The notes under the pieces are model-generated. The model had not been told where the DNA came from, did not search any database, and saw nothing but the letters and a program-made list of their open reading frames with translations. A stretch of 64,000 nucleotides of DNA from Humitalea sp050632385 (GTDB lineage: Bacteria; Pseudomonadota; Alphaproteobacteria; Acetobacterales; Acetobacteraceae). The position numbers were made by a program, and so were the translations under genes. Positions 25,394-33,434 of this stretch are shown in pieces; positions within the stretch are counted from its first letter, which is position 1; each line of letters starts with the position of its first letter. Location of the stretch: positions 1,860,001 through 1,924,000 of the forward strand of contig NZ_CP192599.1 of the NCBI RefSeq assembly GCF_050632385.1. Reading direction: 5' to 3'.

Positions 25394-25792
25394 ATGAGTT
25401 CAACCATAAACGGCAATTTTGATGCCATTATCCCTGCGCAGCTGAGAGCAGCACGGGGACTTCTTGGCTGGTCACAAGATCAGCTTGCGGCAGCCAGCGC
25501 TGTTCCCAAGCGAACAGTTGCCCGATTTGAGCTGGGCGAAGGCGCTCCACAACAACGAACCATTGCTGCGATCCGCGGCGCCCTAGAAGCCGCCGGGGTC
25601 GAATTCATCAAAGAGAATGGCGGCGGGCCAGGTGTGCGGCTTCTAAAGGCCGGCGCTGTTCCTGCGGAGGCGGCTTCAACCCCTGCCGCGCCCTCGGCCG
25701 CCGACCTTGAGAAGCGTAGGGTCCGCCCCGAAGACGAGGCGCGCAGCGGGCCGGAGGTAAAGGAGAAGCCGCTTCGGCAGATCGACGACTGA
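25394..25792 (+). CDS. XRE-family regulator
   Basis: A 132-residue protein with an N-terminal helix-turn-helix (QLRAARGLLGWSQDQLAAAS, VPKRTVARFELGEGAPQQRT), the usual Cro/CI-type fold. It ends in a charged, disordered tail (DLEKRRVRPEDEARSGPEVK). It diverges from the replication operon, so it is the likely element repressor. It also lies 84 bp upstream of a HipA-like kinase, and HipA kinases usually pair with an XRE antitoxin, so a HipB-like role is the alternative. Confidence 0.82.
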   Translation: MSSTINGNFDAIIPAQLRAARGLLGWSQDQLAAASAVPKRTVARFELGEGAPQQRTIAAIRGALEAAGVEFIKENGGGPGVRLLKAGAVPAEAASTPAAPSAADLEKRRVRPEDEARSGPEVKEKPLRQIDD

Positions 25793-25876
25793 GGGCGGCC
25801 GGGCCGGCATCATGCCGCGCCGTTCTACCCTGCGACGCGGCTTGCCGATGCTCGTTGCCGCCCATAGCCTCGGCCT

Positions 25877-26827
25877 ATGTCAGCAGCTCCCGTCTTCATT
25901 CAGCCCGCCGGCCATGTGCTCGACATTAGCGACTGGGATGAAGACGAAGATTACCCAATCAATCCGATTGGGCAAAAACCTAAACAACATTTCATATGCC
26001 CTATTGTTCCTCCCAAAAATTACTTAATTGGAGGAAGGAGATACATGTTCAAAACGCCCGTTGGGCGTTCTGTGCAGCAAGTATGGTCAGAAGTGATTGC
26101 GTATCAATTGGCGCAGCATGCGGGAATAGTTGTTCCTCCAGCATATATTGCGAAGCACAATTTTCGAAAGCATGGATGCGGAGTACTAATCGAGTTTTTT
26201 TTGGGCCCGACCCATGATCCTGGTGTTAGTTTGTTGCATGCATCAGACCGTTTCCAAGCGCGAAATATCACCTTTGACGAAAAGCAGGGTTCGCTTCGTG
26301 AGAACGTAATTCTTACGAAACAGCACGGTATTGTGAGTGGCGCAACTTGGTGGGCGCGTACGATCGTATTCGACGCTCTTATCGGAAACACAGACAGACA
26401 TTCACAAAATTGGGGGTTTTTGAAACGCCGGTCAGTCGGATCGCAGGTCGTGTACGAGATGGCGCCCGTTTTTGACAACGGCAGTAGCCTCGGAAGCGTC
26501 GTGCGCGATTCGGATCTTGAAAGCCACATGCGCCCCGAGCGCTTTCAGAAGTTCGTAGATAAAGGGCGGCACCATTTCAGCTGGCTGCAAATGGATGGCG
26601 CTAGCAGGCAGTTTGCCCGGCTGCCAGGCTTCTATGCGACGAAATTCCCGTCGCTACGCCCGGCGATGTTGGAGGTCGCGCGAATCAGCGACGATCAAAT
26701 CGATACCATCTTGCGTTGGTGCGTTGAATTCACATTCCCTATATCATTTACGCCGGCGCGCGCCGAGTTTGTGTCTCGCCTGTTGAGGGCGCGGCGGGAT
26801 TCGCTGCTGACGGAGCTAAGGTGCTGA
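25877..26827 (+). CDS. HipA/CtkA-like Ser/Thr kinase
   Basis: A 316-residue protein with the HipA-type kinase core. YMFKTP around Lys59 is a possible ATP lysine. FDALIGNTDRHSQNWGFL (165-182) matches the catalytic loop with Asp173 and Asn178, and APVFDNGSSLG (197-207) matches the metal-binding DxG-like segment. It lacks the classic HipA N-terminal domain, as in the short HipA-like/CtkA class. Codon use is markedly more AT-rich than in neighbours, pointing to separate acquisition. The next gene starts one base after its stop. The target is unknown; HipA family members phosphorylate tRNA synthetases or other proteins. Confidence 0.8.
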   Translation: MSAAPVFIQPAGHVLDISDWDEDEDYPINPIGQKPKQHFICPIVPPKNYLIGGRRYMFKTPVGRSVQQVWSEVIAYQLAQHAGIVVPPAYIAKHNFRKHGCGVLIEFFLGPTHDPGVSLLHASDRFQARNITFDEKQGSLRENVILTKQHGIVSGATWWARTIVFDALIGNTDRHSQNWGFLKRRSVGSQVVYEMAPVFDNGSSLGSVVRDSDLESHMRPERFQKFVDKGRHHFSWLQMDGASRQFARLPGFYATKFPSLRPAMLEVARISDDQIDTILRWCVEFTFPISFTPARAEFVSRLLRARRDSLLTELRC

Positions 26828-26828
26828 C

Positions 26829-27578
26829 ATGGATCAATGGCTTGATGAGATCCGCGAGCCAGCGCGGCTGATTCTCGCGTGGCAGGCGCCTCCCGACGTC
26901 GCTGATCGTACGCGATGGGCGGTCGGTGAGCTGGTGAAACGTGGCGAGTCGACTGAGTTTCGCTATTTTGATGATGCGGAGTTTGATTCTTTCAACGTTG
27001 GCCGAACGCTAGCGTCGCTCCGGGATGCCGGGTATCGCGGATATCCCGCATTTGAAATGACTAGTGCGCAGACATTTCCTGTCGGCGCGCTCGACGCTTT
27101 CATGCGGAGGCTGCCGTCGCCGCGGCGCGAGGATTTCGACGTTTATCTGCAGCGGTTTCGAATTCGGCCCAACCGTGCTGTCAGTCCTCTGAGCTTGTTA
27201 GCTGTAACTGGTGCATCGCTCGCTACGGACGGGTTCTCCTTAATTGATCCGCTGGATCGTGGTGCTAAGCGGCAGGACGTTATCCTGGAGGTGGTCGGAA
27301 CCCGGTACTATTCGACGGCGAACGCTGCCCTGGCAGCCGGCGTATGCGTGGATTTAGTGCCTGATCCTTCTAACGATCACGATCGTCACGCGGTGAAAGT
27401 TGTCGGGCCAGCCGGTTGCATTGGATATGTGAACCGCCTGCAGTCAGAGAGTGTCGCCGGATGGCTCGCCTCCCGATCCGTAGAAGCAAACATATTGCGC
27501 CTGAATGGATCCAAGCAAAGTCCACGAGTTTTTCTATTCGTGGCAGTCCGCCCCACTGATTGGTCCGTTGCAGCCTAA
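26829..27578 (+). CDS. HIRAN-domain protein paired with the kinase
   Basis: A 249-residue protein. The C-terminal third (about 150-235) reads like a HIRAN domain: EVVGTRYYSTANAALAAGV, LVPDPSNDHDRHAVKVVGP and IGYVNRLQSESVAGWLA. HIRAN domains bind DNA 3' ends or damaged DNA in eukaryotic repair factors. The N-terminal 120 residues match nothing I recognise. It starts one base after the kinase stop and shares its AT-rich codon use, so the two form one module. Confidence 0.75.
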   Translation: MDQWLDEIREPARLILAWQAPPDVADRTRWAVGELVKRGESTEFRYFDDAEFDSFNVGRTLASLRDAGYRGYPAFEMTSAQTFPVGALDAFMRRLPSPRREDFDVYLQRFRIRPNRAVSPLSLLAVTGASLATDGFSLIDPLDRGAKRQDVILEVVGTRYYSTANAALAAGVCVDLVPDPSNDHDRHAVKVVGPAGCIGYVNRLQSESVAGWLASRSVEANILRLNGSKQSPRVFLFVAVRPTDWSVAA

Positions 27579-27958
27579 CGAGATCGCGGGCGACTGTGGC
27601 AAGCAGCCACCAGTTCTTGCGTGTTGCCTTAGGATGGCCGAGCGCTAACGCTCGGGTCGGCAGCTCCAACGTTTCAATTCATTGATCCCTCATCACGATA
27701 GGCGCGGCTGCATTAGTATCGGCCCCTCGGCGCCAGCCCAAACTCGATCGCGCAGGCCAGCGCTGGATCGATGAGCCTGCAGCCTCTAGCGGCTGAGCTT
27801 CGACGCAGCACAGAGATCCGGCTCAGTTTCAGGCTGGCAACTCGTGACTGAAAGCGGAAAGCGTGAGCTGGCGTTGCGGCCAGGCTGATATGCGGAAATG
27901 ACCACCTACGCCGCTTAGTTGGGCGTCTAATCGGCACCGAAAAAATGCGCCATACAGC
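27579..27958. other. Gene-free stretch between convergent cargo genes
   Basis: Holds a hairpin CCGAGCG/CGCTCGG with loop CTAA at 27638-27655, a possible terminator for the kinase-HIRAN pair. A 74-codon minus-strand frame (27713-27937) has no support from ribosome-binding site, codon pattern or family. Nothing else is seen. Confidence 0.5.
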
Positions 27959-28420
27959 TCACGCCGCAGCGAGTTCCAGTTCTTCGAGGTCCAGCATGAA
28001 GTCGAAGACGATCTGGATGGGGGCGCCAGTGTTCAGCGCCTCATTGTAGCTATCCACATCGGTCTTCAACTGGCGGCAGTCGCCAAGGATCTGCTGGCGG
28101 CGCTGTCGAAACGCAAGTTCCATATGCTGCCGAGGCGCAGTGCGCATGTCAGCCCAGAATGTGAGCTGCTTTCCGTCGCGCGTGCATGTCACCGCGTGCT
28201 TGGTGCGGACCTTCCGACCCTTAGCGTCGGTGACATACTCCTCCCGCATGGCGCGCGAGATCTCTTCGGCGCAGCGGATCAGAACAGCAGACGGGTGTTC
28301 CTGCCATAGACCCTGCGAGATGGCCCACTCGGCCACGTCACGCGCCAAGAACTCGCTCTTGCCGTTCAGCTTCTGATATCGGCCGACGATGGTCTGCAGT
28401 TGCTGTGCTCGAGTGCTCAT
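27959..28420 (-). CDS. Third gene of the HigBA-like operon, unknown function
   Basis: A 153-residue mostly helical protein (MSTRAQQLQTIVGRYQKLNG at the start, HMELAFRQRRQQILGDCRQL later), ending acidic (DFMLDLEELELAAA). It has no recognised motif. It follows the antitoxin-peptidase gene by 14 bp on the same strand, so it probably belongs to the same transcript. Its role in the toxin-antitoxin locus is open: accessory, target or independent cargo. Confidence 0.65.
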   Translation of the reverse strand: MSTRAQQLQTIVGRYQKLNGKSEFLARDVAEWAISQGLWQEHPSAVLIRCAEEISRAMREEYVTDAKGRKVRTKHAVTCTRDGKQLTFWADMRTAPRQHMELAFRQRRQQILGDCRQLKTDVDSYNEALNTGAPIQIVFDFMLDLEELELAAA

Positions 28421-28434
28421 TGCACCGAACTCCT

Positions 28435-29592
28435 CTAACCCGAGATTTGTGGGGACACGCCCCAGCCGTCGCAGACCGCCGCGCCGGCAATGACGCTTCG
28501 AACTTTTTCAAGAGACTTGCGCAGGTGTGACGGGGGCAGCACGCCGCGATTGTGAAGCTGTCCTACAATCAAGCCTGGATGCACGCCGATGCGCCTGGCG
28601 AACCCTACTACCCGTTCCTCCGAGAAGTAGGGCTGCACGCGAGCAATGAAACCGTCCAACTCAGCGGGAGGCACGAGGAATGCACCAGCATTCCGGTTCG
28701 CCCGCTGCTCTTCAGGGGAATCGCGATGTTCCTGATCCTTGGAACCAGGGCCCGTGTCCTCGTCGACGATATAGCCTTCCTTGCCTTCGCCATGCTCGAC
28801 ATGGTCAAGCTCGTGGCGCAGCGTGAACCAGAAGGAGTCCAGCCGGTCGAAGCGGAGGGACAGCACTATCACGGGCGATCGAGCATCTAGCCAGAAGCAA
28901 GCCCCATCCATCTTCGCGCCAGGAATGGGCTCAACAACAACCATCCTGATACCAAACTGGCTTAGCACCCGCGGTACATGCCGGACCTCAGGCGCCGCAC
29001 TGAGCAAAGGCTTCAGCTGCTCGTAGATCGAGGGAAACGCCTTGGTGGTGAACTTGCAAGCCACAGGAACGTTCGCGAGCTGCCGAGCTCGGAGCAGCCA
29101 CGCGCGCTGCAAAGGCGAAAGCGACGCATCTCCCGACTTGCGAGCGGCGTGCGGCAGGCATCCTTCGAGTTCAGCTAAGTCATTGCAATTGGCAAACTTA
29201 CAAACTTCAGCTTCCAGCGCGGCAACGTCCTTAGCTTCGGCGATCCAGCCACGCCGGGTCATATCCCGAATCGGAAGCAGGCCGAACAGCCGCGCACGAC
29301 GGGCGACAGCAATCTCTTCAGCCTTCTCCTCCGGCTCACGTGGACGACTGCGTGCCACCTCATAGTCACGCTGCAGGTTGAGCCAGAGCTCAACACTGGT
29401 ATCGAACGCCCTTGCAAGACCGCGGGCGGTCTCGACCGTGATGGCGCGCTTACCGTTCACCAATTCGCTAACGAGGCGGGCAGGGCGCTTTAGAATGTCG
29501 GCCAGATCCTGCTGGCTCCAGCCCCTCTCCTCCAGCTCCTCTTCGATAAAGGCGCCGGGGTGGAGCAGCTCGACAGGCTCCATCGTCTCCAT
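28435..29592 (-). CDS. higA: HigA-type antitoxin with ImmA/IrrE peptidase domain
   Basis: A 385-residue protein. Residues about 8-75 form a HigA-like XRE domain (LHPGAFIEEELEERGWSQQD, LVNGKRAITVETARGLARAF). The C-terminal half is an ImmA/IrrE-type metallopeptidase with the zinc motif HELDH in FTLRHELDHVEHGEG and NAGAFLVPPAELDGFI. A strong ribosome-binding site (AAGGAGGG) sets the ATG at 29592, 19 bp after the toxin stop. The antitoxin could bind the palindrome upstream of the toxin gene. The peptidase half may respond to a stress signal or act on the repressor. Confidence 0.85.
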   Translation of the reverse strand: METMEPVELLHPGAFIEEELEERGWSQQDLADILKRPARLVSELVNGKRAITVETARGLARAFDTSVELWLNLQRDYEVARSRPREPEEKAEEIAVARRARLFGLLPIRDMTRRGWIAEAKDVAALEAEVCKFANCNDLAELEGCLPHAARKSGDASLSPLQRAWLLRARQLANVPVACKFTTKAFPSIYEQLKPLLSAAPEVRHVPRVLSQFGIRMVVVEPIPGAKMDGACFWLDARSPVIVLSLRFDRLDSFWFTLRHELDHVEHGEGKEGYIVDEDTGPGSKDQEHRDSPEEQRANRNAGAFLVPPAELDGFIARVQPYFSEERVVGFARRIGVHPGLIVGQLHNRGVLPPSHLRKSLEKVRSVIAGAAVCDGWGVSPQISG

Positions 29593-29611
29593 CTTTCCCT
29601 CCTTTCGCCTG

Positions 29612-29908
29612 TTAGTGAGGGTCAACAATCTCAATGACGACCAAAATCTTGTCCGCGTAATCCTCCTCGAACCGGAAGACGAGGCGGAACTGATCATTCA
29701 ATCTCACTGAGTGCTGCCCTTCACGGTCACCCTGCATTTTCTCATAATGGTTCGCCTTCGCCGCGCGCAGATCCCGCTCATCCGGCATTGCTCGGATGAA
29801 CTGCATGCGTCGTCGGAAGGCTTTGACGACCCCAGCCGGCCATTTCTCCTGGCCTTGGGTGGACGTCTCGAGCTTGCCGAGAGCGGAGTCTTCGAAGCGC
29901 ACTTTCAT
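29612..29908 (-). CDS. higB: HigB-like RelE/ParE-family toxin
   Basis: A 98-residue protein (MKVRFEDSALGKLE, FRRRMQFIRAMPDERDLRAA, SVRLNDQFRLVFRFEEDYAD) that matches the plasmid-killer HigB pattern; such toxins are ribosome-dependent mRNA nucleases. The start is taken at 29908 because family members begin M-x-V-x-F. An in-frame ATG at 29956 directly abuts the operator palindrome and would add 16 residues. The downstream antitoxin gene order (toxin first) is the higBA order. Confidence 0.85.
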   Translation of the reverse strand: MKVRFEDSALGKLETSTQGQEKWPAGVVKAFRRRMQFIRAMPDERDLRAAKANHYEKMQGDREGQHSVRLNDQFRLVFRFEEDYADKILVVIEIVDPH

Positions 29909-29956
29909 TGGCGCTGAAACCCATATGCGCCCGAATCGATCGTCGTCAAGGACCAT

Positions 29957-29975
29957 AATTACACTTTGTGTAATT
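29957..29975. promoter_or_regulatory. Perfect palindromic operator of the higBA operon
   Basis: AATTACAC and GTGTAATT flank TTT. It lies 48 bp before the chosen toxin start and contains a TGTAAT sequence usable as a -10 box on the minus strand. It is a good candidate for HigA autoregulation. Confidence 0.7.
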
Positions 29976-30126
29976 CAGTAGTTCGACCGATCAGGCTCGG
30001 AGCGGTCCTCTATGCTCAAGCCCAACGGGCACACGCGTGGGGAGGGGGCTGGCAGGGCCGATCTTCCGCGAGCCAAGCCCTGCCACACGTCGCCACACAG
30101 CCTGGTGCGGCGGACGGACGCGGCGT

Positions 30127-31488
30127 CTAGGACTCTTTGCCGCGAGACCGACGCCGTGTTGCGAGTTGCACCACGTTGCCCGCGGTCGGTTTCGTCTCGG
30201 CAAGACCGTCCGGGGCCGGCGGGTCCACGCCGGCCACCGCCAGGACATGATCGGCCCACCGCTCCATGGCCTCGGCCCGCTCGGCCCCGAAAGAATGCAC
30301 CTGGTAGACGGCCTTTACTCCGCTGGAGGTGCTGCTGGCCTGGTGGTTTAGGATGCGGTCCGCCACGTCCGGCAGGATGCCCATCGCCGCCATGGCGGTG
30401 GCGCCGGTCCGCCGCAGGTCATGCAGATGCCACGCGGCGAGCTTTGCAGGCCGGATCTTCGCTTTCTTCCGATCGGCCTCCACCAGCTCATCCAGGCGCC
30501 GCTTAGCCTTGGAAAAGCCTGTTGCCGGACCCGACCCGGCGGCGCTGAACACCTGTAGGCAATCGGCGAAACGCGGCTGCACGCCGATGATGGCACGGGC
30601 CGCTGGCGCCAGATGCACCACATGCCGGGCGCTGTTCTTCGTCCTGGCGCCCGGCATCGTCCAAGTCTCGAGCGTCGGGGCGAGTTCATCCCATAGCATA
30701 CCGGACACCTCGCCCCGCCGCTGCAGGGTCAGGATCATCGTGCGAAACAGAGCCGCGAAGGGGTGGCCGAGAGCCCCACAGGCACGCCAGACAGCACCCA
30801 GCTCGGCATCGGTCAGGGCGCGATCCCGATGCTTCGGCTTGTTCGGTGTCACCGCGGTGCGAAGGGGATTGGCCGGGACAAGCTGGCGCTTCACCGCCCA
30901 GGCAAAGGCCGCGTGCGCGTAGCGAAAGGTATGCAGGGCGGCCGCCGGCTTAGTGGTGGCGATCCGCTGGAAGCGCTCGCTTGCTTCGGCCGATTCAATG
31001 CTGGCCGCGGGTCGCGCCTGCCAGTCCGGCAGGGAGCGGCTGAAACTTCGCATCGCTTCGGCGGCGTGGGCCGGGGACCGGTTCGGCACCAGGTGTTCAT
31101 CGTGCCACTGCTGCGTCATCGCGGCGAAGGTGAAGGCGTCGGCCTCCGCCTGACGATCGGCGGCTTCGCGCGAAGCACGGCGCGCTCGAGCTGCGGCCAG
31201 TTGATCCTCGCGCGGATCTCGCTGCGCCTTCACGGCCCCGCGTTGCACTTCGGCCAGGCCGCGCGCCTGCTCCACGGTAATGCTGCCATACTCGCCCAGC
31301 ACCAGGCGGCGCACCTTCCCGTCGCGCTTGTATTGCAGGATGAACACCTTGTTGCCGGCAGCCGTCGCGCGTATCGCGAAGCCGGTCAATCGTCCATCGA
31401 ACAGCAGCGCATCCTTCCGGCCAGGGGGGCAGGTGAAAGCATCAACGGTGCGCTTGGACAGCACCACCTTGTCTGCGCCGCCGGTCAC
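30127..31488 (-). CDS. int: Tyrosine recombinase (tRNA-Lys integrase)
   Basis: A phage-type integrase of the P4/DUF4102 class. The N-terminal arm-binding domain contains VLSKRTVDAFTCPPGRKDAL and VFILQYKRDGKVRRLVLGEY. A central SAM-like domain is followed by a catalytic domain with LQRRGEVSGMLWDE (Arg), HLHDLRRTGATAM (HxxR), ILNHQ (His) and AVYQVHS (Tyr nucleophile). The GTG at 31488 has AGGTGGGGG in front and gives 453 residues; the frame stays open to a TTG at 31569. Its position beside attR with the 49-bp repeats identifies it as the enzyme that inserted the element. Confidence 0.92.
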   Translation of the reverse strand: MTGGADKVVLSKRTVDAFTCPPGRKDALLFDGRLTGFAIRATAAGNKVFILQYKRDGKVRRLVLGEYGSITVEQARGLAEVQRGAVKAQRDPREDQLAAARARRASREAADRQAEADAFTFAAMTQQWHDEHLVPNRSPAHAAEAMRSFSRSLPDWQARPAASIESAEASERFQRIATTKPAAALHTFRYAHAAFAWAVKRQLVPANPLRTAVTPNKPKHRDRALTDAELGAVWRACGALGHPFAALFRTMILTLQRRGEVSGMLWDELAPTLETWTMPGARTKNSARHVVHLAPAARAIIGVQPRFADCLQVFSAAGSGPATGFSKAKRRLDELVEADRKKAKIRPAKLAAWHLHDLRRTGATAMAAMGILPDVADRILNHQASSTSSGVKAVYQVHSFGAERAEAMERWADHVLAVAGVDPPAPDGLAETKPTAGNVVQLATRRRSRGKES

Positions 31489-31804
31489 GCCCCCACCTCG
31501 AGCAAGGGGAGACGGTGAGACAAGGTGAGACACGGTTTCTCCCCTCGCATCCCGACAAAAATGAGGCAAAAACAGTACTTTATTTGTAGGGGAGAAAGTG
31601 AGAACACATTGAACCCCATTTCTAGCGTCCTCCCCAACGGTCGATCACATGATTTTCAGGAGTCCGCAGCGGACTCTCTGCGGACTCTTTGGCGCGAGTA
31701 ATGGGGGCACGGCGTGGCGGTGCGTGGCAAGTCGGACCCGCGCCGCGCCAAAGGGTTAGCGGCTTCTGGCGGTTGCTGACAGTCGGAAGCGGCGCAATCT
31801 GCGG
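31489..31804. promoter_or_regulatory. Integrase upstream region with repeated recombinase-like sites
   Basis: No gene is seen. The stretch holds two GGTGAGACA copies (31514-31522, 31524-31532), a variant AGTGAGAACA (31597-31606), the 19-bp sequence shared inverted with 16962-16980 (31503-31521), and the pair of GCGGACTCT sites (31669-31688). These probably form the attR arm-binding array and the integrase promoter. Confidence 0.55.
31669..31688 (+). repeat. Paired GCGGACTCT sites near attR
   Basis: Same 9-mer pair with the same 11-bp spacing as at 16216-16235; an inverted AGTCCGC lies just before it. The motif resembles the GACTCTTA of the att core. Confidence 0.55.
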
Positions 31805-31853
31805 GACTCTTAATCAGCGGGTCCACGGTTCGAGCCCGTGAGCGCCCACCACC
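31805..31853 (+). repeat. attR: 49-bp direct repeat
   Basis: Perfect copy of the tRNA-Lys 3' half. It lacks the 5' half, so it is not a second tRNA gene. Confidence 0.95.
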
Positions 31854-31874
31854 GACCATTCCCCTTGCTCACCG

Positions 31875-33299
31875 TCAGGTGCCAGCGTCCAGGTGTCGCG
31901 CCGCCGCGGCCAGATTGAGCACCCCGAACCCCAAACGATCGTTCCAGCCGCTGGTAGGGCCGGGCATCCAGGCCGTGCCGCATAGCACGCCGCGCAGCGT
32001 GCCGGGCGGCACCTGGGATGCTCCCCATCGGGTCCGCAACAGCGCGACCGCGCCCGCCGCCAGGCCGCAGGCGGCGGAGGTCCCGGTATTGGCGTTGAAC
32101 GCATTGCCGACATCGGCGAACTGGCTCGGCGCGCAAAGGTTCGGCTTGGCGTAGCCGAGTGTCGCAGGCCCCGGCCCCTGGCCGGAATAACCGAGCCAGA
32201 GCGCGTCGTTGCGCACAGCACCCACGGTCAGCACATCGGGATGTGCATTGGCGCCATGGACGCTTCTGCCTGGCCCGGTATGGTCGCTATCGCAGCGCGG
32301 GTTCGGGCAGAATCGCCCGCAGTTGCCGGCGGCGAAGACCACGTCCACGCCCATGGCATTCGCCAGCACCAGTTCATGCGCAAGCGGATGCAGCGGATCC
32401 TTCGAATAGCTGCCTGCTGGAAACTCCTCGGAGGGGTTGAAGACGCCCCAGGCGTTGCAGAGCACCCAGGCCTCGTCAGCCTTACCCTCCTGCTCGATGG
32501 TGTACAGAATCGCGATGAAGGCCGCCACCGCGGTGCTCATGAACCGTGTGAGGTTGGTGATGCCGTCCGGCACCAGGGGGCAGTCCAGCACCCGCACGCC
32601 AGGGGTGTTTTGGCCGGTCTTCGCCACGCTGCTCGCGTTGCGTGCCACCATGTTGCCATGTGGGGTCAGTGGCATCCCGGGGATGCGCAGCGCCAGGCCC
32701 GCGTTCGCCCCGTTCGGGTCGATCTGCCACCCACGCAACGTGCCGACGGGCGGCAGCAAGGCGTGCGGGATGCCGGTATCCACGAAGACCAGGGTGACGC
32801 GACGCTCCCCCGGCAGTTCGAGCGCGCCCAGGTCGTCGGCCTGCATCAGCCTGAACGCCGCGTCCCGATCGCCGAACAGGGGATACGACGCCTCGCCCGG
32901 GCACCAGTGTTCCGCGGGGTCGATCGCGACGTCGGCGCCGACCGTCGCGCCGCGGCCGAGGCGGCCGCCCCGCACCGCCGCGTACAGGTTCAGGATTAAC
33001 CTGCGCGTCTCCTCGAGCGGGCGTGCGTCCGAGGGCTGAAGATCCAACGCGATGACCAGCCGTGGATACTCCGGAAGCACATGGTCTTCGGGCAAATGGC
33101 CGAGGCTTGGCTTGATGCCGTTCGACGGCAGGCCGACCACGTGAAACGGGTCGAGGAACGATCGTTCGATCTGCGAGTCGGGTGGACCCTTTTGCAACGC
33201 CTTCTCGACCTCGAGGAACTCGCCCGTCCGGTAGGCTTCGCGCAGTTTATCCCACGGCGCGAGCGCCAAGACCTGCCTGGGGTTGATCGGCCTTTCCAT
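31875..33299 (-). CDS. Subtilisin-like (S8) serine protease
   Basis: A 474-residue protein with the S8 triad: Asp in LVFVDTGIPH, His in LTPHGNMVAR and Ser in NTGTSAACGLAAG. The oxyanion Asn is in VVFAAGNCG. About 150 N-terminal residues precede the catalytic domain and contain no signal peptide or membrane helix, so it may act inside the cell or be exported by another route. The ATG at 33299 has GGAGG in front. It stops 22 bp outside attR, so it belongs to the chromosome. It diverges from the cyclase gene. Confidence 0.88.
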   Translation of the reverse strand: MERPINPRQVLALAPWDKLREAYRTGEFLEVEKALQKGPPDSQIERSFLDPFHVVGLPSNGIKPSLGHLPEDHVLPEYPRLVIALDLQPSDARPLEETRRLILNLYAAVRGGRLGRGATVGADVAIDPAEHWCPGEASYPLFGDRDAAFRLMQADDLGALELPGERRVTLVFVDTGIPHALLPPVGTLRGWQIDPNGANAGLALRIPGMPLTPHGNMVARNASSVAKTGQNTPGVRVLDCPLVPDGITNLTRFMSTAVAAFIAILYTIEQEGKADEAWVLCNAWGVFNPSEEFPAGSYSKDPLHPLAHELVLANAMGVDVVFAAGNCGRFCPNPRCDSDHTGPGRSVHGANAHPDVLTVGAVRNDALWLGYSGQGPGPATLGYAKPNLCAPSQFADVGNAFNANTGTSAACGLAAGAVALLRTRWGASQVPPGTLRGVLCGTAWMPGPTSGWNDRLGFGVLNLAAAARHLDAGT

Positions 33300-33434
33300 C
33301 GCCCAATCCTCCGCACACATGCAGCGACCAACCGCCACCGTCGCATGTGGCCACCGCCGAGAGTATCGTCTTGCAGGCGCAGATACCAGAATGATAGCGT
33401 ACCAAAATGCGCGTTCATGGAGACATGATCAGCA

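Noticed and set aside
27713..27937. A 74-codon minus-strand ORF between the cargo operons
   Set aside because: No ribosome-binding site, no family resemblance and unusual Arg/Ser-rich composition. It is reported only within the gene-free stretch.
31805..31853. A second tRNA-Lys gene
   Set aside because: Only the 3' half is present, without acceptor 5' strand or D arm; it is the attR copy.
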